Origin: an uncultured Flavobacteriales bacterium
Lineage (GTDB): Bacteria; Bacteroidota; Bacteroidia; Flavobacteriales_G; Salibacteraceae
DNA: 64,000 nucleotides
NCBI GenBank assembly: GCA_937121175.1
Contig: CAKZKD010000001.1
Span: 115,247 to 179,246, forward strand
Direction: 5' to 3'
The notes below the pieces were generated by a model. That model was given only the letters and a program-made list of their open reading frames with translations, was not told the origin of the DNA and searched no databases. Shown piece by piece: positions 54,160 to 64,000 of the stretch. The position numbers were made by a program, and so were the translations under genes. Within the stretch, counting starts at the first letter, position 1. Each line of letters starts with the position of its first letter.

Positions 54160-54387
54160 TCATCTTACAAACCCACCTTCAGAGTGAATTATTTGGCCCG
54201 TTACCCATTCAGCATCTTCACTTGCTAGAAAACCAACCAGTTTAGCCGTATCCTTGGGTTTGCCAATTCTTTTAATTCTCTATTCATCCAGCCTGTGTCA
54301 TTCGGCCTAGGTTTTACTGAGTTAATTGTAATTCCTTTTGACTCATCGTTTGTGTTAATGTTCCTATGGCCCCTTTTGTAATATTGA
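54160..54387 (-). pseudogene. Relic of a short-chain dehydrogenase/reductase (C-terminal part)
   Basis: Minus-strand fragments in different frames align to the SDR C-terminus in order: NITKGAIGTLTQTMSQK (the region after the catalytic Tyr/Lys), then GITINSVKPRPNDTGWMN, then [20 protein letters not shown] and [15 protein letters not shown] before TGA at 54160-54162. At least two frameshifts separate them and the N-terminal half, including the cofactor site, is missing. No intact copy is in the window. Confidence 0.8.
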
Positions 54388-54465
54388 TATGGTGATTGTT
54401 GCAACTGTTGTTTTCATTGTACTTTGTATTTGGGTAGAAGTCAAATAAACAATGTCTAACTGAGA

Positions 54466-55176
54466 TTATTCATTGTAATACACTGTTTTTTCATTCTGTA
54501 CTGAAAAATTACCATCTCTAAATAACCAACTTCCAGTTTTAATGTAAGTCTTCTCGTAGTTGCCATACTCATAGAATTTGTAACCGTATTCAACTGTTTT
54601 AGCTTTATCGTCATACTCTAAATTGAGAATAGCGTTTTCATCTTGGTCATGTGAGAAAATATCGAAAGACCATAACGTTTTTGCTTCTTCCTGTATCGTA
54701 ACTAGGTAAGAAGTGAGGTGACTAGCGCTGCCACCACCTTGTTCACGAGACATAGAACGGCTAAAAATCAAGTATTTTCCGTCTTCAATATTTTTAATAC
54801 TATAAACTTTACCACCTACACGATTTCCAAGGGCGATGAAACGTACTTTACGTTTAGTTGCATCAATATATGCAATTAGTACCACATCCAACGTATAACA
54901 ATAGACACCACAGTTTTCCCAAGAATATCGAAATACTCGTATTGCGCGGTCGTCTGAATACACAACGTCATCAAAATGTATTTCCGGTAAATTTTCTGAC
55001 TCCGCAATAGCCTCAGAGCTTTCTGCAGAACTCACATCAAAATGTAAATTTGTTAATGTGTTAATGATCATGCTGTCCGGGGTGGAAACATCAAACTCGA
55101 GTGTATCTCGTATTGATAATTGTGCTTGAGCCCCAAGGCAATTGAATAGCATACAACAAACAATCAATTTTCTCAT
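54466..55176 (-). CDS. Hypothetical secreted protein
   Basis: Not recognised. 236 residues with a signal peptide (LIVCCMLFNCLGAQAQ) and a beta-rich mature domain: paired Cys in SWENCGVYCYTLDV, then strands VRFIALGNRVGGKVYSI, GKYLIFSRSMSRE and a C-terminal YGYKFYEYGNYEKTYIKTG. It may be a beta-propeller-like or lipocalin-like fold; no motif is decisive. It stands between the SDR relic and the ABM gene, in the accessory segment. Confidence 0.75.
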   Translation of the reverse strand: MRKLIVCCMLFNCLGAQAQLSIRDTLEFDVSTPDSMIINTLTNLHFDVSSAESSEAIAESENLPEIHFDDVVYSDDRAIRVFRYSWENCGVYCYTLDVVLIAYIDATKRKVRFIALGNRVGGKVYSIKNIEDGKYLIFSRSMSREQGGGSASHLTSYLVTIQEEAKTLWSFDIFSHDQDENAILNLEYDDKAKTVEYGYKFYEYGNYEKTYIKTGSWLFRDGNFSVQNEKTVYYNE

Positions 55177-55213
55177 TTTATAAATTTTGAAGAACCGTTA
55201 TAGTTATTGTCTG

Positions 55214-55534
55214 TTAAGCTCGCTCAAATCCATAATCTCTTTCCACCTTGGCTATTCTTGTTTTGTAAGATTGATACCACTTTTTTTTGCCCTGTTTTTG
55301 TGCAAAAGAATGTTCGGCATTTTCCTTCCAATTTTTAATAGAGGCCAAATCTTTCCAATAGGATACCGTAATTCCTACTTCATTTCGTGCACTTTCAACT
55401 CCTAGAAATCCGTCTTGTTTATCCGCCAGTTCTACCATCCGCTCAGCCATTTCTGAGTAATCTTCTACGTTTTCCGTATTCGTCGAAGTAAAAATTACGG
55501 CGTAGTACGGTGCTTTAGGTGTATTTGCTATCAT
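55214..55534 (-). CDS. Antibiotic-biosynthesis-monooxygenase (ABM) domain protein
   Basis: Small ferredoxin-like-fold protein of 106 residues. Typical ABM features: a first strand YYAVIFTSTNT, the helix YSEMAERMVELADKQDGFLG, then GITVSYWKDLASIKNWKENAEH. Such proteins include haem-degrading and quinol monooxygenases but many have no known activity. The start follows the attC-like repeat by 16 bp, so it may belong to a cassette array; the product itself is a conventional chromosomal family. Confidence 0.85.
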   Translation of the reverse strand: MIANTPKAPYYAVIFTSTNTENVEDYSEMAERMVELADKQDGFLGVESARNEVGITVSYWKDLASIKNWKENAEHSFAQKQGKKKWYQSYKTRIAKVERDYGFERA

Positions 55535-55550
55535 TTGTGTTGTTTTTAGA

Positions 55551-55746
55551 TCTAACGATTAGTATATGGCAAGTAGGGCAGTAGAAAGCATTAAAATTTT
55601 CAAGTTTGCACTGAGCCAAAACGTTATATTTTGTTTTTAATTTATTCATTCTTAAAAGCCAAATCAACGATTTGGCGATATTGGTAGATAGCACTGAATT
55701 TTCGTAAACCACTAATCGCCCTATTTGCTATATACAGTGTTAGCTA
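55551..55746. other. attC-like imperfect inverted repeat (possible integron cassette recombination site)
   Basis: On the minus strand the site begins CTAACACTGTATATAGCAAATAGGGC just at the stop of the 350-residue gene and ends with the complementary arm GCCCTACTTGCCATATACTAATC-GTTAGAT. The arms (about 27 nt, 55552-55579 and 55718-55743) pair with few mismatches; the terminal GTTAGAT fits the attC core GTTRRRY. A perfect inner hairpin GCCAAATC-AAC-GATTTGGC lies at 55658-55676. The 196-nt length is somewhat long for attC. No integrase is in the window; an IS-like or REP-like element is the alternative. Confidence 0.55.
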
Positions 55747-56796
55747 CAGTTTTTTCATTTCATTAAACTCGTCCGAACTAAAGTATCGAATAAGAAAAAC
55801 GCTGTCAAATTTATTTTTGAAAGTGATATTTACCTGTTTTTCAAAAGTTACTTTTAAACTTGCAGATATATTTGAAGCTTTGGTAGAGGGGATTTGAAAT
55901 TGTGATTGTAAGTCGCCTGAAATTTGAGTTACATTTACTTTAGTCAAATCAATATTACCTGCTATTTGAATAGCGACAAAAGAAGAGTTTACAACAGAAG
56001 TATTATTTTTTAAGTATTTTTTTAAGTTGTTAGAAAAAAGACTATTAGTTCTTTTAATACTATCGATATTGTTTTCTAAGTAGTTGTTGATAATATCCAC
56101 ATAATCGTTGTCAAAAGTTACACTATAATAAATACCTTTTACTGTTGTAGTTTCATCAGCTAAATTCTCCAAATAGGCTCTTACTTTAGCATTTCCGCTT
56201 AGTTGATTACTAACTAAAATGGTATCAACTTCAGCTTTTAATTCAGCAGTAATTTTACTAACCTTTTTTTTGTCAATTGAAAACTCGTTAGGTATAATAT
56301 CACATCTTGTTAAAATTAGTTTATTTCTAAGATTCTGATATTTAGCTTCAAATAGTATAGCTTTTTTTTCTTTAGATGTAGTAGCTTCCTTTATCCTTTT
56401 TCTCAATTCAATAAAATTGGTATCAGTCGATAAATTTGGATTAGCAATTATTAATTCATTGAACCCCTTACTTTCGTAAAAGTCAAAATCAATATTATCT
56501 AAATGAGGTAAATGTTTGTCAAGTATCGAGTAGTTAAATAATCCTCTAATTTGTGCAGTACCGACATTGTCTCTGTATGAACCTAGATTGCTAATGAAAT
56601 CAGAACTTTTTTTCTCAATTAACGGGTTTAGTATTTTGCTTCTATAAGCATCCTCTTTTCCTGAAAATCGTTTCTGACCTGTTATCTTCTTTGCTTTAAA
56701 CGTAACATCAAATATTTCAACTGATTCAGAAAATATTTGTGCATTAGAATTAATGGCAAAAAAGAAACAGAATAATAGTGGAGTGATTTTTTTCAT
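55744..56796 (-). CDS. Hypothetical secreted protein, possible gene cassette
   Basis: Not recognised. 350 residues, with a signal peptide (LLFCFFFAINSNAQ) and a Lys/Asn/Ile-rich mature part that is more AT-rich than neighbouring genes. It is mostly helical in the first half (KRIKEATTSKEKKAILFEA) and strand-like near the end (VAIQIAGNIDLTKVNVTQ, VTFEKQVNITFKNKF). The stop codon TAG touches the attC-like repeat and the start is preceded by a matching AGTTAGCTACA (56812-56822 on the plus strand reversed), so it sits exactly between two core-like sites, as a cassette would. Confidence 0.7.
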   Translation of the reverse strand: MKKITPLLFCFFFAINSNAQIFSESVEIFDVTFKAKKITGQKRFSGKEDAYRSKILNPLIEKKSSDFISNLGSYRDNVGTAQIRGLFNYSILDKHLPHLDNIDFDFYESKGFNELIIANPNLSTDTNFIELRKRIKEATTSKEKKAILFEAKYQNLRNKLILTRCDIIPNEFSIDKKKVSKITAELKAEVDTILVSNQLSGNAKVRAYLENLADETTTVKGIYYSVTFDNDYVDIINNYLENNIDSIKRTNSLFSNNLKKYLKNNTSVVNSSFVAIQIAGNIDLTKVNVTQISGDLQSQFQIPSTKASNISASLKVTFEKQVNITFKNKFDSVFLIRYFSSDEFNEMKKL

Positions 56797-56948
56797 ATTG
56801 TTGTTTTTAATTGTAGCTAACTAGGGGCTAGACGCATCTTGCTGCTTGTAAATATTTGCAAACGGTTAAAATCAGTTTTCAATTGCCAAGTTAAACTTTA
56901 TTTCAAAAGCAACTACCTATTGACATAGAATTACTCATTTTTGAGTAC

Positions 56949-58343
56949 TTGAATTTCGCAAAACAATATGGATTAATTGTTGGGCTAGCATTAAGTTGCG
57001 CAGCATACTTTTTTTACTACTTGTACATCATGGAATGGACTTCAGGTGGTGGAGACACGTACACGCATTACCTCATTGCTAAATATGCGTTCAAACATCC
57101 CGAGCATTTTCTAGACCATTGGGGTAAGCCAATATTCACCCTTTTTGCAGCTCCTTTTGCGCAGTTTGGTCTAAAAGGAGTGGAGGCCATGAATATTCTT
57201 TCTGGAATTGGTGCTGGAATATTTGCTGCGCTTACCGCCAAAGAATTGGGGTATAAATATTCGTTTTTAGCGGTAGCGCTTACTGTATTTGCACCTGTAA
57301 TGTACATGGGTATTTACAGCGGACTTACCGAACCAATTTCTAGTTTAATATTAGTTGCTGGCGTTTATTTCTACAGCAGAAAAAAGTACATTGGCGGCAG
57401 CGTAATCCTCTCTTTTTTAATTCTTTGCAGAACCGAACTGTTTATTTATTTTCCCATATTCATTTTGTTTTTATGGTGGGTAAAGTCATTAAAATCAGCG
57501 CCTTATTTAGTAGCTGGTTTTTTGTTGTATAGTTTTATTGGTTGGCCGCATTACGGCGACTTTTTCTGGATAATCACCAAGCAACCTTACACCGATGCGT
57601 CAGCAGTTTACGGGAGTGGAAACTTTTGGCATTATGCCGAATCTTATGACCAATTCATTCATCAATTGTTGAGTGTGCTGTTAGCCGTTAGCCTAATTCG
57701 TTTGATTCTAGAATTAATTCTACCAAAATTCAAAATCACTTTTCAGACTAAAGTCGAATTACTGGTCATAAGCTTAGTGTTGTCCTTCTTTTTTGCGCAT
57801 TCCTTAGTATGGTGGTTAGGCGCGGGAGCCTCGGCTGGTTTGGTGCGCGTAATGATGGTCATAGTGCCGTTAATCGCCTTACTCTCACTAAAAGCCTTGG
57901 AGTGGAAATGGCTAACGCAATATAAGCTGGTTGTACTGGCAGTAGGATGCTGTATCATTTATACCACAAAAAAAGTAGCAGAACATTTGTACGAATTCCC
58001 AAAGAATGAAAGTTTGGAGGTGTTGGCCATGCGTCAACTAGACCCAGCCTTAATTAATGAGCAGCTAGGAGGCAAAAATCTTTTCTATTATCATTCATTT
58101 CTGGCTGTATATTTAGATTCAGACCCTGCAGACTCAACCGATGGTAAGTTTTTCTTTAACTATCATTTTTACCTAGACGATTTACAATCCGGCGACATTT
58201 ACATTTGGGACAATCATTTTGCTGCACGAGAAGGGCAAACTACGTTGGATATGGTTTTGGAGTCAGGTGTTGAACTTATCGACGAAGGCGCAGAAACTTG
58301 GGACGGTTATACTGCGGAGGTGAAGGTTTTTAAGAAATTATGA
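56949..58343 (+). CDS. Multi-pass membrane protein, GT-C glycosyltransferase-like
   Basis: 464 residues with about ten TM segments. No ATG fits; TTG 56949 gives MNFAKQYGLIVGLALSCAAYFF. The first external loop has a conserved-looking acidic site (WTSGGGDTYTHYL) and a later loop has YSGLTEPISSLIL, both typical of GT-C/PMT-like transferases. The C-terminal part (about 385-464) is soluble, periplasmic and mixed alpha/beta. It likely transfers a lipid-linked sugar; donor and acceptor are unknown. Confidence 0.75.
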   Translation: MNFAKQYGLIVGLALSCAAYFFYYLYIMEWTSGGGDTYTHYLIAKYAFKHPEHFLDHWGKPIFTLFAAPFAQFGLKGVEAMNILSGIGAGIFAALTAKELGYKYSFLAVALTVFAPVMYMGIYSGLTEPISSLILVAGVYFYSRKKYIGGSVILSFLILCRTELFIYFPIFILFLWWVKSLKSAPYLVAGFLLYSFIGWPHYGDFFWIITKQPYTDASAVYGSGNFWHYAESYDQFIHQLLSVLLAVSLIRLILELILPKFKITFQTKVELLVISLVLSFFFAHSLVWWLGAGASAGLVRVMMVIVPLIALLSLKALEWKWLTQYKLVVLAVGCCIIYTTKKVAEHLYEFPKNESLEVLAMRQLDPALINEQLGGKNLFYYHSFLAVYLDSDPADSTDGKFFFNYHFYLDDLQSGDIYIWDNHFAAREGQTTLDMVLESGVELIDEGAETWDGYTAEVKVFKKL

Positions 58344-58401
58344 ATGTTGAGTTTTTAATTTTGATTTAAACGAGATATCGCTAATTGAAAATTCAACATT
58401 T
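58343..58401. repeat. AT-rich inverted repeat between convergent genes
   Basis: Left AATGTTGAGTTTTTAATT (58343 on) pairs with right AATTGAAAATTCAACATT (58383-58400) with two mismatches. It could act as a bidirectional terminator for the GT-C and queD genes, and resembles the 'gaatgttgaattttgaatt' intergenic tracts common in Bacteroidota. Confidence 0.5.
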
Positions 58402-58417
58402 AAAATTAAAAATTCGT

Positions 58418-58771
58418 TCACCCTTCATAAATAGCCCCGCTGGTTGGCGTTTCTTTCAATTCAAGTTTTTTGAGCAATGGCAATGCAGGTTTTATCTGAT
58501 TCCAAATCCACACCACCAATACTTCAGAAGTAGGGTTTTCCAATCCAGGAATATCGTTCAGGTAATTGTGGTCCACCATTTTCAGCACAGGTTTCATAGC
58601 AGCTTTTACTTCGCTAAAATCCATTACCCAGCCTAATTTTTCATCTAAATCGCCTTCGATAAACACCGTAAGATGGTAAGTGTGTCCGTGCAAGTTTTTA
58701 CACTTATGTCCTTCTGGAACATTGGGTAATTGATGTGCAGAATCGAATGTAAATTGCTTATAAATCAACAT
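58418..58771 (-). CDS. queD: 6-carboxytetrahydropterin synthase (6-pyruvoyltetrahydropterin synthase family)
   Basis: Makes 6-carboxytetrahydropterin from dihydroneopterin triphosphate in queuosine/7-deazaguanine synthesis. 117 residues: zinc His in SAHQLP and in LHGHTYHL, the catalytic Cys in HKCKNLHGH, and the terminal ETPTSGAIYEG with its substrate-binding Glu. It uses the FolE product. Last gene of icd-menB-queD, 18 bp after menB. Confidence 0.93.
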   Translation of the reverse strand: MLIYKQFTFDSAHQLPNVPEGHKCKNLHGHTYHLTVFIEGDLDEKLGWVMDFSEVKAAMKPVLKMVDHNYLNDIPGLENPTSEVLVVWIWNQIKPALPLLKKLELKETPTSGAIYEG

Positions 58772-58789
58772 ATTATAAACTACTATTGA

Positions 58790-59632
58790 TTAGGGTATCC
58801 ATTTGATATTAGTGAAGTCGGGTTTCCTTTTTTCTAAAAAAGCGTTCCGTCCTTCTTTAGCTTCGTCAGTCATGTAGGCTAGGCGAGTGGCCTCTCCAGC
58901 AAAAACTTGTTGGCCAACCATTCCGTCGTCCGTTAGGTTAAAAGCAAACTTGAGCATCTTGATAGAAGTAGGAGACTTTGCTAGAATTTCTTGTGCCCAT
59001 TGAAAAGCTTCGTCTTCCAATTCAGCATGAGGAATAACGGCATTCACCATTCCCATTTCATAAGCTTCTTGCGCAGAGTAATTTCTTCCTAAAAAGAAGA
59101 TTTCGCGTGCACGTTTTTGCCCAACCATTTTAGCCAAATATGCAGAACCGTATCCACCATCAAAGCTGGTAACATCGGCATCGGTTTGTTTGAATATCCC
59201 GTGCTCTTTACTCGCCAGCGTTAAATCGCAAACCGTGTGCAGGCTATGACCGCCACCAACAGCCCAGCCAGGCACAACAGCAATTACTACTTTAGGCATA
59301 AAACGAATCAATCGCTGAACTTCAAGAATGTTCAATCTTGGCATTCCATCGTCGTCAACATAGCCTTGATGTCCACGTGCGTTTTGGTCGCCGCCACTGC
59401 AAAACGAATACTTTCCATCTTTTGTGGAAGGACCTTCAGCAGAAAGCAGTACTACACCAATATTGGTATCTTCCCTAGCATCCAAAAATGCTTTGTACAA
59501 TTCACCAACAGTTTTAGGTCGGAAAGCATTTCTAACATTCGGACGATTGAATGCAATACGAGCAACTGCTCCGCATTTATTGTATGTAATATCCTCGAAA
59601 TCAGCTACTTTTTTCCAGTCTGCTTTTGCCAT
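58790..59632 (-). CDS. menB: 1,4-Dihydroxy-2-naphthoyl-CoA synthase
   Basis: Crotonase-fold enzyme that closes the naphthoquinone ring in menaquinone synthesis. In 280 residues: SGGDQNARG, the long MenB-specific PGWAVGGGHSLHTVCDL, TDADVTSFDGGYGSAYLAK and the FFLGRNYSAQEAYEMGMVN segments are all recognisable. Menaquinone is the usual quinone of this phylum. Four bp after icd; other men genes are not in the window. Confidence 0.96.
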   Translation of the reverse strand: MAKADWKKVADFEDITYNKCGAVARIAFNRPNVRNAFRPKTVGELYKAFLDAREDTNIGVVLLSAEGPSTKDGKYSFCSGGDQNARGHQGYVDDDGMPRLNILEVQRLIRFMPKVVIAVVPGWAVGGGHSLHTVCDLTLASKEHGIFKQTDADVTSFDGGYGSAYLAKMVGQKRAREIFFLGRNYSAQEAYEMGMVNAVIPHAELEDEAFQWAQEILAKSPTSIKMLKFAFNLTDDGMVGQQVFAGEATRLAYMTDEAKEGRNAFLEKRKPDFTNIKWIP

Positions 59633-59636
59633 ATCT

Positions 59637-61856
<2,220 letters not shown>

Positions 61857-61932
61857 CTATGCTAAAATGGAGTTTTACTGTTTTAGTAATCTGTTCCTAT
61901 TGAATCGAATATGCGATTTTTTTTAGGGGTGG

Positions 61933-61940
61933 CAAATGTA
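61933..61940 (-). promoter_or_regulatory. Predicted -7 promoter element of icd-menB-queD
   Basis: The minus strand reads TACATTTG, matching TAnnTTTG, 79 bp upstream of the icd ATG. Confidence 0.45.
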
Positions 61941-62029
61941 AGAATAGCCAATTGAAATAGCTAGCAGAGAAGAGTCTAAATGAAGGGGATGGAATTCCAA
62001 TTAAATTGAACTAATTTGTTAAATACAAA

Positions 62030-62056
62030 ACTAAATATTTAGTTATATGACTAAAT
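62030..62056. promoter_or_regulatory. Predicted BlaI-type operator upstream of the BlaI/M56 pair
   Basis: A perfect 14-nt palindrome ACTAAATATTTAGT (62030-62043) is followed 6 bp later by a half-site ACTAAAT (62050-62056). It ends just before the -7 element TATATTTG, so binding of the BlaI repressor would block RNA polymerase. BlaI/MecI operators are AT-rich dyads; this assignment is by position and symmetry. Confidence 0.6.
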
Positions 62057-62059
62057 TAT

Positions 62060-62067
62060 TATATTTG
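62060..62067 (+). promoter_or_regulatory. Predicted -7 promoter element of the BlaI/M56 operon
   Basis: TATATTTG matches TAnnTTTG and lies 20 bp upstream of the ATG at 62087, right after the palindromic operator. Confidence 0.55.
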
Positions 62068-62086
62068 AAGTCTTAAACAGGTATAA

Positions 62087-62443
62087 ATGGAATTGACAAA
62101 AGCAGAAGAGCAGATAATGCAAGCCTTGTGGACCCTTAAAAAAGGATTGGTTCATGACATTATAGAATTACTGGATGAGCCGAAGCCGGCTTACACAACG
62201 GTTTCTACATTAATTAGAATAATGGAGAAGAAAGGATTTGTTGGTCACAAAGCTTACGGTCGCACACACGAATATTTCCCCTTGATTACGAAAAAGAAGT
62301 ATTCTAAAGGTTTAACCAAAAAATTCTTGAACGGATATTTTGAAGGTTCTATAGAAAATATGGTTTCCTTTTTTGTAAGGGAAAAACAACTTTCTGTTTC
62401 TGAATTGGAACAAATATTAAGTGAATTAAAAAAGAAAAAATAA
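62087..62443 (+). CDS. BlaI/MecI/CopY-family transcriptional repressor
   Basis: Winged-helix repressor, 118 residues. It begins LTKAEEQIMQALWTLKKG, has the recognition helix in PAYTTVSTLIRIMEKKGFV and the wing KAYGRTHEYFPLI, and ends in a dimerisation helix. In classical systems it is inactivated when the membrane protease partner senses a signal. The stop overlaps the M56 gene ATG by 1 bp (TAATG). Autoregulation is likely through the palindrome upstream. Confidence 0.94.
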   Translation: MELTKAEEQIMQALWTLKKGLVHDIIELLDEPKPAYTTVSTLIRIMEKKGFVGHKAYGRTHEYFPLITKKKYSKGLTKKFLNGYFEGSIENMVSFFVREKQLSVSELEQILSELKKKK

Positions 62444-63735
62444 TGGTACTCTCATTTATCTGGTTTCAAATTGTATTCGCTTTTCTTATTATTCAATACG
62501 ACCTTTTTTTAAAGGGTAGTGCTCGATTTAGATTCAACAGATTTTTCATGTTAAGTTTTCCAGTCGTGGCCATTTTATCCGTCTGGGCACCAACAATTTC
62601 ATGGATACCGACAAACTATAGCCTTTTGTCTGGTGGAGTATTACCTGTAATTCAAGTTCCGCAAGAGGTGTTGTCTGAATCTTTTTCCTATGCTGAATAT
62701 TCAATTCTTGTGTACGTAGTTGTTGCATTAAGCATTTTCTCTAGAAACATCTATCAGTTGTTTAGAACCTATTTTTCTTCAAAGGAATTGTATGCGAAAA
62801 CAGGCCGTTTTGAAGTGTTTTTAACCGAAAATGATTCTTTTTCTGTAATAAACCGCTTGTTTTTGTCTAAAAACGACATTTCTGAGGAATTGATAATCGA
62901 ACACGAATTGGTTCATCTAAATCAAAAACACTGGATAGATTTATTGGTTGCGCAAATTGTGATTTCACTATCTTGGGTAAACCCCTTTGCTTGGCGATGG
63001 TCAATTCTTATCAAACAAAACCACGAATTTTTAGCTGATGCCGAAGTATCTAAATCTGTTGATTTTGGAAAAACCGATTACATCCATCTTTTATTGGACA
63101 AGGCTTTTGAAACCAACCAATTTTCATTAGGCAATTATTTTTCAATGCATTCATTAATTTCAAAACGTATAAGTATGTTAAACAAAAAAAGAAAACAAGG
63201 TGTATGGGGAGTGGCTTCACTTTCAACTGCGCTGGTACTATCAGGACTGGTAATTGGGTCTTGCAGTAAAGAAGAACCGAAAGAAGAGGTTTTGGTTAAA
63301 AAAATAACTCAAAAAACTAGTATTGACGAAAATGGAGAAGAAACGACAACAACTTCGGAGTCTGAAGAGAAGAGGCTTATGAAAGCCAGTGAAATTCAAG
63401 AAGGGCTTGACAATGTTGAGGTCGAGAAATTGATGCCATCCTTTAAAGGTGGGCAGCAGGAATTGTTCAAATACCTCGGTTCAGAATTGAAGTATCCAAA
63501 AGTTTGTAAAACAGAAGGGATAGAAGGAAAGGTGCTCATCTCTTTTGTTGTAAGTGAAACTGGAGGTGTGCAAGCGGTGAAGGTGGTTGAGTCTGTTCAT
63601 CCAGATTTGGACGAAGAAGCCATTCGGGTAATTGGTGCTATGCCAAATTGGGAGCCAGGAACAATAAATGGTGAGCCAGTTAAAATGGAAATGAAATTTC
63701 CGATTAAGTTTATGATGAAATCGAACGAACAATAA
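62443..63735 (+). CDS. M56-family (BlaR1-like) metallopeptidase with TonB C-terminal domain
   Basis: Membrane sensor/protease of 430 residues. Three or four TM segments in the first half, with the zinc motif HELVH in IIEHELVHLNQKHW and a downstream Glu in NHEFLADAEVSK; then a TM (LSTALVLSGLVIGSC), a Lys/Glu/Thr-rich linker and a TonB C-terminal-like domain (YPKVCKTEGIEGKVLISFVV, VVESVHPDLDEEAI). This BlaR1-TonB fusion is common in Bacteroidota and lacks a penicillin-binding sensor domain, so the signal is not obviously a beta-lactam. Confidence 0.9.
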   Translation: MVLSFIWFQIVFAFLIIQYDLFLKGSARFRFNRFFMLSFPVVAILSVWAPTISWIPTNYSLLSGGVLPVIQVPQEVLSESFSYAEYSILVYVVVALSIFSRNIYQLFRTYFSSKELYAKTGRFEVFLTENDSFSVINRLFLSKNDISEELIIEHELVHLNQKHWIDLLVAQIVISLSWVNPFAWRWSILIKQNHEFLADAEVSKSVDFGKTDYIHLLLDKAFETNQFSLGNYFSMHSLISKRISMLNKKRKQGVWGVASLSTALVLSGLVIGSCSKEEPKEEVLVKKITQKTSIDENGEETTTTSESEEKRLMKASEIQEGLDNVEVEKLMPSFKGGQQELFKYLGSELKYPKVCKTEGIEGKVLISFVVSETGGVQAVKVVESVHPDLDEEAIRVIGAMPNWEPGTINGEPVKMEMKFPIKFMMKSNEQ

Positions 63736-63758
63736 ACAACTTTGACCAGTTAATTTTA

Positions 63759-63798
63759 CGGGTTAATTCTGAATAAATTCAGGATTGACCCTTTTTTA
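63759..63798 (+). terminator. Rho-independent terminator after the BlaI/M56 operon
   Basis: GGGTTAATTCTGAAT, loop AAA-type, ATTCAGGATTGACCC: a 15-bp stem with two G-T pairs, followed by six T. It lies 24 bp after the M56 stop. Confidence 0.85.
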
Positions 63799-63917
63799 TT
63801 ATGTGCGAAAATCGGAAGTTGACCATGATGGCAAATTATAAATCGTTTATTATTAGTGGTTTGTGTCCATACCTTTCCACGAAGTAATTAGTTTGTGTAC
63901 AGGTAGGTTTACGATTT

Positions 63918-64000
63918 TTGTCACTTGTCACTTGTCACTTGTCACTTGTCACTTGTCACTTGTCACTTGTCACTTGTCACTTGTCACTTGTCACTTGTCA
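63918..64000. repeat. Perfect TTGTCAC heptanucleotide tandem repeat, continuing past the window
   Basis: The 7-base unit (TTGTCAC/CACTTGT) is repeated without error about 11.9 times to the last base of the window, so the true length is unknown. The 120 bp before it (63799-63917) show no gene or clear motif. The unit length is not a multiple of 3, so length changes in a coding frame would shift it; here it appears to be intergenic. Confidence 0.95.

Noticed and set aside
49209..56822. Prophage or integrative element covering the accessory region
   Set aside because: No phage structural genes, integrase, tRNA junction or flanking direct repeats were seen; only one cassette-like boundary and a relic gene.
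63918..64000. CRISPR array
   Set aside because: The unit is 7 bp with no spacers.

Overview
The window is AT-rich chromosomal DNA of a member of the Bacteroidota, most likely Flavobacteriales or a close relative. Evidence: four secreted proteins end in type IX secretion (T9SS) sorting domains; two TonB-dependent receptors begin with a carboxypeptidase-like regulatory domain; many promoters carry the Bacteroidota -7 motif TAnnTTTG; the rpsF-rpsR-rplI order, folP next to a DUF1599 gene and an orphan HsdR_N gene divergent from holA are familiar in this phylum; and intergenic repeats have the GTCATnCTGAA form common there. I saw no tRNA, rRNA, CRISPR array or complete insertion sequence.

Layout. 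1-7.8 kb (minus): ribosomal proteins L9, S18 and S6, dCTP deaminase, a small secreted protein, CysS, FolE, a TonB-dependent receptor and HolA. 8-16.3 kb (plus): HsdR_N protein, two overlapping T9SS subtilases, dnaX with an internal A10 frameshift site, and an isolated lipoprotein among short palindromes. 16.5-24.5 kb: DEAD-box helicase, pirin, lipoprotein hydrolase, SbtA bicarbonate permease with a divergent LysR regulator, DUF4197 protein and a class V aminotransferase. 24.6-26.4 kb: a persulfide-dioxygenase-like/rhodanese pair. 26.5-33 kb: a compact lipid-tailoring locus (front-end desaturase, P450, FAAL-ACP-thioester reductase, divergent PAP2-like protein). 33-41 kb: a second TonB receptor, an azurin-like protein and T9SS SGNH and CotH/LTD proteins. 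41-48 kb: folP, DUF1599, a YCF48-like lipoprotein, an acetamido-sugar operon and a Crp/Fnr regulator. 48-57 kb is the accessory part: a frameshifted gene, a coupled operon of two channel proteins with different ectodomains plus a VOC lipoprotein, an SDR relic, and an ORFan ending in an attC-like inverted repeat. 57-64 kb: GT-C-like membrane protein, queD, menB, monomeric icd, a BlaI/M56 pair and a heptanucleotide tandem repeat running off the window.

The most unusual items are the dnaX frameshift site, the FAAL-ACP-TR/P450/desaturase locus, the paired channel genes whose 3' ends look homogenised by gene conversion, and the attC-like cassette boundary. All names come from motif recognition and context only; no database search was run.
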